DNA from: Trichobilharzia szidati
Taxonomy: Eukaryota > Platyhelminthes > Trematoda > Strigeidida > Schistosomatidae
Direction: 5' to 3'
Assembly: GCA_944472155.2 (NCBI GenBank)
Contig: OX235274.1
Location: 36,826,052-36,890,051, forward strand
Length of the DNA: 64,000 nucleotides
Part shown: piece after piece, positions 1-9,589 of the stretch
How the letters are laid out: each line of letters begins with the position of its first letter
How positions within the stretch are numbered: the stretch's first letter is position 1
Program-made: the position numbers and the translations under genes
Notes under the pieces: model-generated
What the model saw: the letters and a program-made list of their open reading frames with translations, nothing else
Databases searched by the model: none
What the model was told of the DNA's origin: nothing

Positions 1-279
1 ACAGACTTCATTTGAAAAGCATCAGTAAGAGAGAGAGAGGGAAAGACAATATGCACTTAATATAACACTAATCTGACTGAATATCAGGTAAATTAAGGGA
101 AGTAAGGCGGGATTTATGAATTTATAAGTTCTACAAAAGGCCAGGCTTTCCTTTGCACACAGAGATCCAGTCGATTTACAATGGCTTCTACTGTTTGAAG
201 TGTTCGGTACCTAGAGGCTTTTGCTAATTTATTCGATACCCAGTAGATGATAGAGAAAGATTCTTTAATGTGGCTAGCT

Positions 280-760
280 ATTTGTCACCTGTTTGAACAA
301 AGTTATCCAGTATAGAATTGTCGACGCCTTTTCAACACACTTTTATTTAACCACATTGGTAGATGTTCCTGAGTTTGAAAAGTCAAGTTTCCAGAGCAAC
401 GATCAATATATCTGACTCCACAGGGGCAGATGAATTGATAGATACAATTAGAAGGAATTAGTTTAGGTACTTCATCTTTCACTTTTGGAATCACAACCGG
501 TTGTGTGGAAAACATAAGCTGCAGCTTATTGGGATTAAATCTTCTTTGAATAGAATCTATCAATTTTTTGTCTATTATTTCAATTGATACATCACCTTCG
601 AACTGTGGTCATATATATATATACGGAGGTATCTTAACAGATTCAGAAGAATTCTTTTCGACTCATTCGGCCTCTAATAAAGAATATTTCCTTAATTATT
701 TGGTCATATAAATGTAGAACCGGTTCATTAACCAGTCGTTTAAATGTTTAATGCCCATCT
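280..760 (-). mobile_element. Penelope-like element, GIY-YIG end (decayed)
   Basis: The minus frame over 303-563 contains CIYQFICPCGVRYID, the GIY-YIG endonuclease signature of Penelope-like elements, followed by the usual EHLPMWL stretch. The YIGR motif is altered to YIDR, so the nuclease is probably dead. No reverse transcriptase domain is left. The flanking 30-300 bases match those beside a second decayed copy at 59430-59950. Confidence 0.75.
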
Positions 761-768
761 TCAATCAG

Positions 769-769
<1 letters not shown>

Positions 770-796
<27 letters not shown>
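770..796. repeat. (TA)n microsatellite
   Basis: About 27 bases of uninterrupted TA dinucleotide, 55 bases from synapsin exon 6. Confidence 0.95.
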
Positions 797-800
<4 letters not shown>

Positions 801-850
801 GAGAGAACTGAATACGTTATTATACAAAAGGATCTGATCCATTCACTCAC

Positions 851-913
851 CTTGCCTTCGCCACGATGACCATGTCCAACTTTCACAATGACTGGAAATG
901 CTGGTGCTACAAT
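851..913 (-). CDS. Syn: synapsin, coding exon 6 (ATP-grasp glycine-rich loop)
   Basis: Sixty-three bases on the minus strand, read from 913 down, give IVAPAFPVIVKVGHGHRGEG plus a final K. This aligns with the animal synapsin segment YPVVVKMGHAHSGMGK, the glycine-rich nucleotide loop of the ATP-grasp C domain. The acceptor is TTTACAG before 913 and the donor is GTGAGT from 850 down. Both ends are phase 0 and join exon 5 (14599-14688), whose last residues HKEM precede this loop in vertebrate synapsins. Synapsin coats synaptic vesicles and binds ATP through this domain. The rest of the C domain, including the later ATP-binding and dimer residues, lies beyond position 1. Intron 5 before it is about 13.7 kb and full of transposons. 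Confidence 0.95.
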
Positions 914-1200
914 CTGTAAATTGTGTTATGCAATAAAAGTGATTAGTACGTTAGGATAAATTAAGAAATTATAAAACACTAAACAAACAATAATTATGCG
1001 ATTATTAACCTCATTATTAAGTATTATTACAAATAATTAAAACAGCTGAGAAACAGTAAAATGAAAGCAATAACTGGTCCACTCATCATTCGATGAATTG
1101 AATACCTTCATGTTACCAGTTCTGTAATGTATTAATCCCTTGTAAAGTTTGTTTACTCACATGTTGGCCTACATGACAATGATCATATACTCAGAATGAT
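914..1200. other. intron 5 sequence, nothing recognised
   Basis: AT-rich intron sequence next to exon 6. A GTGAGT-like site near 1156-1161 (minus) was examined, but the reading before it does not resemble synapsin. Confidence 0.6.
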
Positions 1201-1240
1201 ATGTTGATATTAGATGGTTGGAGGCAATCGGCCACAGGAA

Positions 1241-1285
1241 GCCTTTGATCTAGGTTTCGTGCTAGTTGGCACTCATCAGAGAGGC
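1241..1285 (-). ncRNA. hammerhead ribozyme, SINE type, core intact
   Basis: Read on the minus strand: core CUGAUGA (1279-1273), stem II GUGC/GCAC closed by CAACUA, then GAAA and UC before the predicted cleavage site. Stem I is GCCUCU with AAAGGC, five pairs and one mismatch. Stem III has one mismatch. All core bases of the hammerhead family are present; activity is inferred. Confidence 0.75.
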
Positions 1286-1413
1286 GTATCTGCAACCTTG
1301 AAGGAACTGATGTCCCTTCTGAGATTCGAACCCGCGTCACCCAGTGCTGCAGTCAGAGAAGTTACTACTGAGCTATTCGGGCTCGTAATGAATTCCTTCA
1401 AGGCTGCAGCTAT

Positions 1414-1458
1414 GCCCTGCTGATGAGTGCCAACTAGCACGAAACCTAGGTCCAAGGC
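1414..1458 (+). ncRNA. hammerhead ribozyme, SINE type, core intact
   Basis: Stem I is GCCCUG (1414-1419) with CAAGGC (1453-1458), five pairs and one mismatch. Core CUGAUGA is at 1420-1426. Stem II is GUGC/GCAC (1427-1430 and 1437-1440), perfect. GAAA is at 1441-1444, and stem III CCUAGG ends in U1451 C1452, with cleavage predicted after 1452. This is the cleanest SINE-type hammerhead in the window. Confidence 0.8.
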
Positions 1459-1490
1459 TTCCTGTCGCCGATTGCCTCCAGCCATCTAAT

Positions 1491-1625
1491 ACCAACAATT
1501 CACAGTGCACCGTAATGGCGAGCCACCTAGCATGGTGGCCACATTGCAAACATGACTGATAGAATTCAGTCTGCGGCGAAGATGAGACTAGACACATTAC
1601 ACTAGCTACTGACTAGTATGCAATC
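1491..1625 (+). repeat. Sm-alpha-type flanking repeat segment
   Basis: The segment has TGACTGATAGAATTCAGTC near 1552 and ends near a CTAGC/CTAGT pair. A matching segment precedes the ribozyme SINE at 31420-31570, and part recurs at 55155-55230. It seems to be a regular part of the long SINE unit. Confidence 0.55.
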
Positions 1626-1764
1626 AAAAATATCAGCATGATATGTTTTATTAGCTGTATATTCACACACCTGTCTTTTAATTCGCTAGTCTGCTTGCTG
1701 GAATAAGGCTGAAACTAACTCTGTATAAATTTTTACTTCGTCAGTTGATCGTTTCTAAATCTAA

Positions 1765-2280
1765 ACATCTTTTAGTTATTTGAATACATCGGACACATCA
1801 GTGAATTCAGTCCATTACCCCCACTTTTTTGTCTTTTAATAATAATAATAATCGCCTTATTCTCAACGGTATTTATATAATGTATAAAAATTTCAGTGGA
1901 GATTGATTGCATAATAGTCTCTCTGTGTCCTGGATCTTTAAGTAAAATAATAACTGAATCGTCTGACACATCTCTATCTCACGTGAAGCTACGAACCAAT
2001 CCATTATGATATTTCTTCTTCTACGCCTCCTTCTGGAAATGTGCGAAATTTGGTTGAAAGGCAATTAAAGAAAAAGATGAGGGAGTACATTTTTAGACCC
2101 AAGGACAGAATAATACCTCAATAAATGAAGATTGCAGGTAACTAATTTCATTTCTCAGGCACTCGCTGTTTTCACTAAAAATCTCATTTACTGCAATACG
2201 TCGCCACCCACGATTATGCTATTTATTAAGGTTAGTAGAAACCTGCGAATCAGTAGGTTGTAGACATTTTAAATACTCAC
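1765..2280 (-). mobile_element. CR1-like LINE 3' end
   Basis: On the minus strand the segment ends in a short ATT repeat at 1840-1853. The body matches, in opposite orientation, 13675-14070, and parts match 9966-10340 and 60565-60970. Only the non-coding or far C-terminal end of the LINE remains. Confidence 0.6.
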
Positions 2281-2284
2281 GAGC

Positions 2285-2702
2285 CAGGCAGCCAGCCAGA
2301 ATCGGAAAGGCAAGATACACCTATATCAACCTGAAACCAGTTTGGGAATCTCCTGCACTGTCAGCATAAACAAGAAGATTCAGATTTTCAACAGAAATGT
2401 GAAGTTAGTCAGTCAGTTCTTCCATACGGGTCAGGAAAATGGAGATGGATTGAGTACGCACTGAAGAGGTCATCGAATGACATCACGCTCAATGCAGGCC
2501 ATCGCTCGAGTGGAATCCCAATGGGAAGCAATGAGTAGGTCATCGGTGCGAGCGTGACATAGTGGAGATCGTGCGAGGCGGAGGAAATGAGAGATTATGA
2601 GCAATTGTGTGGCCAGATGAAGAGGATGGCAGAAAATAGAAGAAAGTGGAGATGTATCGTTGAAGCCCCATGTTCCACTAGGAACCCAAGGGAGTAATAA
2701 TA
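2285..2702 (+). mobile_element. RTE (SR2-like) LINE 3' fragment
   Basis: Translated remnants match the RTE C-terminus (KARYTYINLKPVW, then WIEYALKRSSNDITL). The end is the family tail GTTCCACTAGGAACCCAAG plus AATAATAA. The part between the chain segment and the WIxxxLKR motif is deleted. Confidence 0.75.
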
Positions 2703-2969
2703 AATAGGCACAGTAATATTATTGTAATATTGATATTGTAACTATCATAGCAGTCCAAATCCTGAAATAGAGTTTCATTATGGTTTCATCAGAACAGATA
2801 ACTTGCTTGTGAGCATACATCTTTTCTCCACTCTCCGTATTTCAATAAGCATTACTTTGCTCTACCTTAATTTGTTTTGATTTTTGTTGTTGCTTTTTTC
2901 CATTCTCTTGCGTTCCTGGTAGATAATAGGGTTTCCATGAAGTAATTTATTGGATGGCAGCTAACAGTG

Positions 2970-3022
2970 GCATCCAGGATTCTCATTTCGGCTGTCCTTT
3001 TGAGGACTCATCAGCTGGATGC
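2970..3022 (-). ncRNA. Sm-alpha hammerhead ribozyme, one junction insertion
   Basis: Minus strand: stem I GCAUCCAG (3022-3015) pairs perfectly with CUGGAUGC. Core CUGAUGA is at 3014-3008. Stem II GUCC/GGAC has loop UCAAAA, GAAA is at 2989-2986, and stem III AU/AU encloses GAGA, followed by the cleavage C at 2978. The only visible fault is a four-base insertion (AGCC) between stem II and GAAA. The flank after stem I (CACTGTTAGC) matches the known Sm-alpha layout. Confidence 0.8.
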
Positions 3023-3114
3023 ACCTGCACTCTCTGGTGAGGCCAAGCACTTCGGTCAATGGGGAAGTCCCAAATGAATTAAATAATAACTGATATTTTT
3101 CGCACAACAGGTGG

Positions 3115-3420
3115 CTGTCGTAGCTCAAGTAGTCTAGTGGATAACGCTTTTACGTTTGAAACAACGGGCACTGGGTTCGAGTCTCTGTGGGAACACCATC
3201 ACTGACTGGGAAACGCAGGCACATTCAACTGATGACGAGTCCCAAATACAACGAAACTTACTTCCTGGACCCCACTGCTAGCCATCATTCACCAGATTAC
3301 TTCAGGTTAAATCCTCAGATATCGTCGAAGCATCGCACAAGGAGTCAACGTGTCAGCATAGACACCGAGCACTTCGGTCCAGTTATTCATTGGGGAAGTC
3401 CAAACTGAATTAAATAATAG
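3115..3420 (+). repeat. Sm-alpha SINE with tRNA-like head and decayed hammerhead
   Basis: The head has pol III-like boxes (GTCTAGTGGATAACGC and GGTTCGAGTCT near 3175). It is followed by CTGATGA at 3229-3235 and CGAAAC near 3252, then CACTGCTAGCC, the Sm-alpha downstream block. Stem II is broken (GTCC against CAAC) and stem I is poor, so the ribozyme is probably inactive. A minus-strand copy of the same head lies at 60330-60530. Confidence 0.75.
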
Positions 3421-3424
3421 AGTT

Positions 3425-3525
3425 TCCATCTTCAAAGTTCCAGTGGTGATGGTATTGTTATTTTTAAGGGGATGAAGTTCTTAGCCTCACCCCCAACCTT
3501 TTCTCTCCTACAGGCTTACTACCGG
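3425..3525 (-). repeat. tRNA-Gly SINE (RTE-tailed) body fragment
   Basis: Minus strand reads through the GAGGCTA(A/G)..CCCC..AAAAATAA body shared with the SINEs at 27072-27325 and 29975-30203. The tRNA head is missing. Confidence 0.5.
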
Positions 3526-4120
3526 GAATTGAATCCGGACCAATTGTTGGACCACCAACGCGTAATTTTCGTTTTGACTAAGCAGTAAAAGTGAACCTTC
3601 CCTACCAATAAATAAAAGTGCATACATACCAAACAAGCTGTTCGATGACAGAAATTCTATAACACAGATTTTGCTGGAACTATCTATTGTGTGTCTTTTT
3701 GTGATATTCTTATCCTCTAACATCTCTTACTGCTTGACAGCAAATTACATATCCAAGTATACCTTCTAATTTATAGGCTTTTGAAATTTTCTAGACAGTT
3801 ATATACATACACCTAAAAAGAAACTTTCAGAAGAAGTCAGGTAACTCTTATTCAACAGTCACCATGGTGATGTTGATTTAGAATAGTTTCCGTTAATTAT
3901 TTATTATCTTCGTGTATTTGACATTTATCCGTGAAACTGCCTTTTCTATTTTTTATTATCTTTACGTATATACAGAGAGAGATAAATTTGACTTATCAGA
4001 TGTCTTTTTATAAGGATAAATAATAATAATTATTATTACTGAGTACTAACAATAACTCACATACGATTTTCCTACTGTAGTAGATTTTTTTTTAGGTGAA
4101 GCCAGGGAGATTAGTAGTTG
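3526..4120. other. intron sequence, nothing recognised
   Basis: AT-rich stretch without a convincing repeat or exon match. Confidence 0.5.
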
Positions 4121-4121
4121 A

Positions 4122-4730
4122 GATGTTATTATTCCCTTGGGTTCCGAGTGGAACATAAAGCTTCCATTCTTTCCTCTTCACATGGCAACAAGATTTCCTA
4201 TAAGCTCTCATCTTCTCCTCACACTATCACCTCCATGTCACACTCTTGATCACATGCCCGAATCGTCATTTCCCATCCAGCTTCCACTCGAACAATGGCC
4301 TCCATTGCCCACGATCCATCGCCGTTTTCGCCGGAACAGGTTCTCAGTTGGTTCGTTCTCAGAGTTTCTTGCTCCAAACTCTTTCTGACCTTTTGATCTT
4401 TATCATGGAACCAGAGATACAGTCTGCAGTAGCCTATTGAAAGTGCTTTTCTTGATGTTCAGTGGGAGTTTATGATCCATATAGAAGAACTGATTGACTT
4501 AACATCCGTGTTCAAAAAATCCAGATTCTGTTCCCTATGCTGACTGAATGCAGAAGATTTCAGGACTAATCTCGTAGTGATGAAGATCTACCTCGCCTTT
4601 CCGATTCTGGTTTTGACATCCTCCTCCGTTTCGCCTGTAGTTGAAACGATGTTGCCTAGATAAATGGAAGAATTGGCTTCTTTCAAAATTTATTCCCTGG
4701 ATGATAGCGACTGATTGGTGCTTGTTGAGA
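4122..4730 (-). mobile_element. RTE (SR2-like) LINE fragment
   Basis: The tail GTTCCACTCGGAACCCAAGG lies at 4132-4153 on the minus strand. Going up the element come the WRWIVG-type block, the ICCRLYLWF remnant, and the block with the ATTTATCTAGGCAACATCG join near 4650. Frames are broken many times. It abuts another copy at 4731, whose AATAATAATAAT tail marks that copy's 3' end. Confidence 0.75.
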
Positions 4731-5580
4731 TTATTATTATTATTGTTTCCTTTAATTCCTAGAGGAACATAGGGCTTCAGCCGAACGTCTCCATTGCGTT
4801 CGATTCTCTGCCAACGTTTTCATCACCTGGTTCCACGTCTGTCCACATGCTTTCATCTCCTCTTCTCATCATTTCCTCCATGTCACCCCACCCTCACTGC
4901 TTCCCAATCGGTAGGGTTCTACTCGACCGATGGTCTGGCGAGTGGTGGATGTCACTCACTTGATGATTTGTTTCCTCAGAGTATAGTTAATACACCTCCA
5001 TTTCCTCCTGCATATTTGTTGCACAATTGGTTCCTGCTGGGTTGGTTCGCTCCCAGATATCACTCCCTGTCGCCAATCTTGTTTGGCCGCCCATCTGATC
5101 TTGAGCAAAGTATTGAGAGAAGAAAACTGTTAATGAAGGCCTGTAGTTTGTTCGAAGTGGCCTTTGTGACGTGGCACCAAGTCTCTGAACCATTCGTATA
5201 GTAAGTAGCACTGACTTCACATTGGAGCTGAAAATCCGCATCTTACTTTTCATACTGAGTGTTGTTGATCTCCATACAGACTTAAGCGTAATGAAAGCTT
5301 TCCTTGCTTTCCCGTTCCTCGCTGCTTTGGTATCTTCGTGAGTTCCGTCCACCTGTATTTGAAACGGTGCTTCCCGGATAGGTCGGTCGGTAGGTAGGTA
5401 GGTAGAGGAGGTTACATCTTTCAGATTTCTTTCATTTATGCTGATTGTAGTCTATTGTTGTTGGTGTTGCTGTTGGCGACGAATCTACATGAACTCTGTT
5501 TTCTTTATGTTCGTCTGAAGTCCTATCTTTGAAGCTTCTTCTGCCAACTTGTTGAGATAGATACGTCTTTTTCCTGAACT
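4731..5580 (-). mobile_element. RTE (SR2-like) LINE fragment
   Basis: A 3' tail of ATT repeats at 4733-4747 and a variant end (CTCTAGGAATTAAAGG) shared with 48312-49080. The minus frame over 4987-5352 reads DGTHEDTKAARNGKARKAFI and SSNVKSVLLT, the RTE C-terminal block. A short tandem GTAGGTAG run lies at 5386-5405. The upper end keeps pieces of the reverse transcriptase connection region. Confidence 0.75.
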
Positions 5581-6124
5581 AAAAGTAATCTGTTAAATGA
5601 CTACGTTTCCATCTTATTTACTGATGCTATTCACAATTTGTTGGTCCCAATAGTTGGATCTTACAGCAGACAATTGATGACATAATTCTCTTATGCTGAA
5701 CCACTCCAGTTGCTTTAACAGCTTCACGTTATCTTCGATCGGGATTAGTTTTATTAATTTAACACTTATTTGAATAAGATACGCATTTTTCAACTCGATG
5801 TTTACTAAGAAAGGTTAAACAAAAATTTATCATGTGAGATAATTTGACCTAATTTAGTTTTTTTTGATAGTATCACGAAACATTTGGACATATGTCAAGT
5901 TGAAAAATTAATTTTTAGGCGGAAAACGTCTATGGATTAACAATCGCACACTCACACACACAAAAGTCGCCTACCATATGATGAATTATTGTTTGAACAG
6001 TGAACAGTTCGGAAGAAACTAGGTCTTTCTAATGACTCTAAATTATTGTTAGCAGAAAATAAGCATAATTTGAATATGACCTTATTAAGAAAGACTTCCC
6101 TAAATTAGTTAGTTATGAACAATT
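5581..6124. other. intron sequence, nothing recognised
   Basis: AT-rich sequence with a short CACACA run near 5950. No motif, exon or repeat copy was recognised. Confidence 0.5.
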
Positions 6125-7016
6125 ATCCTGGATATCCTGGACCGACGTGGAGAACATAGAAGACCTGGATTTCGCGCGTGGATGATTTATGTTTGATGTC
6201 ACACAAAATCGAAGAATTACAAGCGAAAACTGACAAACTGGTCGAAGAAGCAGCAAAGAGAGGAATCCAGGTGAACATACACAAGACGGAGGTTATGAAA
6301 ATAACCAACCAACCAACAACAACAACAGCAAAATTCAGCACCAATAACCATCAACGGGAGGGATTTGAAAGAGGTTACTTCATTCACTTATCTAGGGAGC
6401 ATTGTCTCAACTACAGGCACATGGAACGGACGAGGATGTCAAATCGACAATCGGGAAGGCGAGAAACACATTCATCAACCTGAAACCAATCTGGAAATCT
6501 TCGTCACTCAGCCACACTCAACAACAAAATTCGGATTTGGAATACAAATGTCAAGTCAGTCAGTTCTTCTATACGGATCAGCAGAAATTGGGCGGATCAC
6601 AAAGAATATTTCCGACAGCCTGTTGCAGACCTTTATCAACAGCTGTCTTCGTTCTATACTGAAGATCAGATGGCCGGAAAGATTCACCAACATGAAACTA
6701 TGGAGACAAAGAAAACAAGAACGAATCGCTCAACAAATATGCAGGAGAAAGTGGAGATGGATTGGAAACTCGCTGAAGAGGCCGCTGGCTGACATCGTGC
6801 GTCAGGCCAGTGCTCGAGTGGAACCCGAAAGGGAAGTGGCGAGTGGGACGTCAAAGGGTGACATGGAGGAGATCGTGTGAAGAAGAGTTGAGACAATATG
6901 GACTAACATGGATGCAGGTGAAAAGTATAGCAGAAGGGAGAAGCAAGTGGAGACGTGTAGTTGAAGCCCTATGTTGCACTAGGAACCCAAGGGAACAATA
7001 ATAATAATAATAAAAT
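6125..7016 (+). mobile_element. RTE (SR2-like) LINE, C-terminal third
   Basis: Reading begins at a damaged reverse transcriptase catalytic block (DLDFARMDDLCLMSHKIEEL in place of FADD) and continues through VTSFTYLGSIVSTTGTWNG, SVLLYGSAE, FINSCLRSILKIRWPE and WRWIGNSLKRP. These are the ordered C-terminal landmarks of RTE elements. Frames shift between 6344 and 6402 and again near 6810. It ends in GTTGCACTAGGAACCCAAGG plus AATAATAATAATAA. It is the longest recognisable C-terminus of this family in the window, and is not functional. Confidence 0.85.
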
Positions 7017-7049
7017 GTAATTCATTTTTCAAGAGTTAATTTGTAGGGA

Positions 7050-7560
7050 TTCGACTTATTTCAGTTTTGATCACAAGATAATATCAGTTAGAAAACTACT
7101 GGAAAACCAGGGAGCATTAGACATCTATTTCGTCCTAGTATCGGCCTCTTCAGAAGTACTCAAGACCTTACAGAACGAGCTCGTAGACCATTCAACCACT
7201 AGAACTCAACTCACTGGCCAGCCTATGAATTCCAAATCTTACCAGTTCGTGATTTTAGCCCGACCATCAGCCGATGTGAAAGTTTGTGACTAGTAGGGTC
7301 CACTAGTTCGGACATGAAGGTAAATACTCGCCCCAGATGACAATGGTTGCGCACTAAAATCACGAATTGGTAGAAGTTGGAATTCGTGGGCCATTGAGTT
7401 CGCTCCCCGGCGGTTGATCGGTTTATGAGCTTGTCTTGTAACTTGGGAGTCCTAGTTTCAAACTGCATACAACTGAAGAGTCACAGACTAGGACGAAACA
7501 ACTGTTCAGTACTCCCTGGCCTTGCAATCGTTTTCTAACTGATGTCAGGTTGACTCATAA
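7050..7560. repeat. head-to-head SINE pair (hammerhead SINE family)
   Basis: Left half (about 7070-7250) is a minus copy, right half (about 7340-7560) a plus copy. They meet around the CACGAATTGGTAGAAG block, which appears on both sides. The right copy has GAAGAGTCACAGACTAGGACGA, a decayed hammerhead, followed by TTCAGTACTCCCTGG. Confidence 0.7.
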
Positions 7561-7980
7561 AAATGGATTTATTCCAGCAAGAGTGGACTATACACCTTGA
7601 ACTATAAATTTTTTTAAAATGAAGTCATGACAACAATAAACTTCCTTTCTCATCCTTGTTAACAATACCATCGTGAGGACATCAGTCCTCATGTACTTTT
7701 AAAGAATATGAGCTCATAAAAGAATACTAAAATGGGGTTGGGGGAAGGTATGATGAATACTTGTTTAACGCATAGATATGTAATCAGTTTTCCCAAAACG
7801 ATTGTAGTCTTCCAGGAAGTGTGATTTTTCCCAACTGATATCAGTCACTGATGTTACTAAATTACTAAAGTAAAAACTACTTAAAAATTGACACAGTGGC
7901 TTAATAATCCTGAATTGTGGTCTGAAGAATTGAAATATTTGGCGTAGCTTTCGCACGTAAACTAAAGACACTTACAATTT
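7561..7980. other. intron sequence, nothing recognised
   Basis: No repeat partner or reading frame recognised. Confidence 0.5.
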
Positions 7981-8395
7981 TTAAAAAAGATCCTATCGAT
8001 CCGATTAAGAGAAATAATATAATTTACCAAATACCATGTAATGACTGTTAGTGAGGTCATTTGCATAGGTCAAACAAGTAGATCAGGATCAACTAGACTA
8101 TTGGAACATAAAATTTCAGCTAGACCTAGAATAGTTTACCCTGCTAACCTAGAAAAAACAGAACTCAGCCATCGCACTGCATTCACTTGCATGTAATCAG
8201 AAAATAGCGTGAATGGGACAGAGTAAGAGTATTAAAAAGTAATATAATTAGGTCGAAATAGAGAGAGGTTAATCACTGAAGCTTTGTTTATCGATTCGAC
8301 GCCATACATATGCAACCGGAATGATGCAACGCCTATACGGCAGATATAGAAAGTGACAACAAACAACAAAGCGAAGTTGGAGAGACAGAAAGAGA
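7981..8395 (+). mobile_element. Penelope-like element, GIY-YIG end and tail, interrupted
   Basis: Plus reading gives NNIIYQIPCNDC..EVICIGQTSRSG..RLLEH, a GIY-YIG domain of the same kind as the element at 24425-26010 (YIGQTSR). The tail after it has CTTTGTTTATCGATTCGACG, shared (as its complement) with 24690 and 44910. The element seems split: its terminal repeat resumes at about 9045 after another PLE tail. Confidence 0.7.
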
Positions 8396-8637
8396 GAAAA
8401 TACACATTACTACGATTATTATTGTTGTTGTCATTATAGTTATCATTACTATTCACACTCTGAATTGTTTCCACTTGACCCACTTGTCATTCTAAACCCA
8501 AAATCATTAATTTTTATTTTTTATTTTTACAGTATTGAATTCTATCTTATCAAATTTCACACCATCTTATGTAACATTTTATATTCGCCTACTAATTCTA
8601 TAATTATGTACCCCTTTCCCAAATCTATACACCTTAT

Positions 8638-8775
8638 GTACTGTGAAGAGTGCCAAACTAGGACGAAACAGCTACCCAGTACTCCCAGGTTTTCCACTGG
8701 TTCTCCAAATGATGTCAGCTCATGATGAAATCCTCCATGCAATGAAACAAAATCCCTACAAAACTAATACCTGAA
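8638..8775 (+). repeat. 5'-truncated hammerhead SINE fragment
   Basis: Begins inside the ribozyme (GAAGAGTGCCAAACTAGGACGA) and runs to the family end CAAAATCCCTACAAAACTAATAC. The collinear PLE tail at 56555-56570 lacks it. Confidence 0.75.
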
Positions 8776-8944
8776 TATTCTATATATTACATTAATTATT
8801 TTGCAACTTGACATTAAACTATGATTATAATCACATGTATTTTAATTGTATTTCATACTACTATTATTATTTCATGTATTCACACCTTTGACCTAATTCC
8901 CTCACCGGATATAATTTCTTAAAAACCATATATATACGATTGTA

Positions 8945-8984
8945 CAGCTTGATAATAAATTCGTTGAAAAGAGTCTCTTCGCTG
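8945..8984 (+). ncRNA. PLE hammerhead relic (U3, A8 core)
   Basis: Stem I CAGC/GCUG, core position reads UUGAUAA instead of CUGANGA, then GAAA, stem III AGAG-U-CUCU and the cleavage C at 8980. Both members of the core 3-8 pair are changed (C to U and G to A). Confidence 0.6.
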
Positions 8985-9005
8985 AATATTGTGTTCTTAA
9001 TGCCA

Positions 9006-9185
9006 CAGTGGGAATTATTAAATTATTGAAAAAAATATATAAGACAAATTGTGACTAAATTGATATGATTGTGAGCAATAATTTATGCTCGAAACGTCAT
9101 TCAGTTGTTGAAACTGCATCACTGTATGATTATTAAAATAGACTTCTTTAATATGGAAAAGATCCAACTGTTGATTACACCGTTT
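9006..9185 (+). repeat. PLE terminal repeat, second part of split element
   Basis: Contains GAGC-loop-GCUC followed by GAAACGTCATTCAG, matching the terminal repeats at 24425-24600 and 25833-26010. Probably the end of the element begun at 7981. Confidence 0.55.
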
Positions 9186-9585
9186 CAGCCTACTAAAAGG
9201 TATCTTTTTGGAGATATAATGGGGGAGGATTTGTAGCTTAGGTGGATGATTTTGATGTAGTTGTGTTTTCTAAGCTGGATAGTTTATTTGCGAAGCTTTC
9301 ATTGCCCTACTAGGCAACATCTTCAGCGCATACCTTAATTTGAAGTAAATGAATTATGTAGAAACTAGATGTTAGAATGATCCCATTATTTAAAGGAATT
9401 TCCTCCCAACTAGTTGAACAGATTAAAACACACATGTGGGTTTAGAGGAGCCTATTTTGATTCGAAACATTCCAGATATCAATAGACCTTAGTTACTGGT
9501 TAAAACTGTGATTTTGCCGCGTGAATTTGCTGCTTTTTCTGAAATTTGAATTTATAGTGCATAAAAATTATATATATACCCTTAG
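9186..9585. other. intron sequence, unassigned
   Basis: A block around 9235-9340 (GCGAAGCTTTCATTGCCCTA, CTAGGCAACATCTTCAG) looks like dispersed repeat material, but I have no second copy in the window to prove it. Confidence 0.35.
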
Positions 9586-9589
9586 GTTC

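Larger units (their letters stand above)
1205..1490. repeat. head-to-head pair of Sm-alpha-type hammerhead SINEs
   Basis: Two arms, about 1214-1308 and 1389-1486, are imperfect inverted copies (about 85 percent by eye). The spacer, read on the minus strand, has tRNA-like pol III boxes: TAGCTCAGTAGTAAC (box A-like) and GGTTCGAATCT (box B). The minus copy therefore keeps its promoter, while the plus copy looks 5'-truncated. Each arm carries a hammerhead ribozyme (1241-1285 and 1414-1458). It lies in synapsin intron 5. Confidence 0.8.
8396..9005 (+). mobile_element. Penelope-like 3' tail with hammerhead relic, nested
   Basis: Collinear with 56330-56845, the tail of the PLE at 55742-56845 (CACTTGACCCACTTG, CCCCTTTCC.AAATCTATACACC, CGATTGTACAGCTTGATAA). 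It sits between the GIY-YIG end at 7981-8395 and a matching terminal repeat at 9045-9185, so it probably inserted into that element. It is itself interrupted by a SINE piece at about 8641-8775. Confidence 0.7.

Noticed and set aside
1156..1200. GTGAGT donor-like site near exon 6
   Set aside because: The sequence before it is a SINE end and an unrelated reading; exon 5 already joins exon 6 in phase.
1214..1423. Overlapping frames on both strands over the SINE palindrome
   Set aside because: They are translations of an inverted SINE pair; similar proteins on both strands follow from the palindrome.
4794..5201. Open frame of 135 codons on the plus strand
   Set aside because: It is antisense to the RTE fragment at 4731-5580, whose minus-strand reading matches the LINE C-terminus.
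9045..9120. Hammerhead-like fold with GAGC/GCUC before GAAA
   Set aside because: Stem II and GAAA look good, but the bases before stem II do not match CUGANGA in any register, so it is not listed as a ribozyme.
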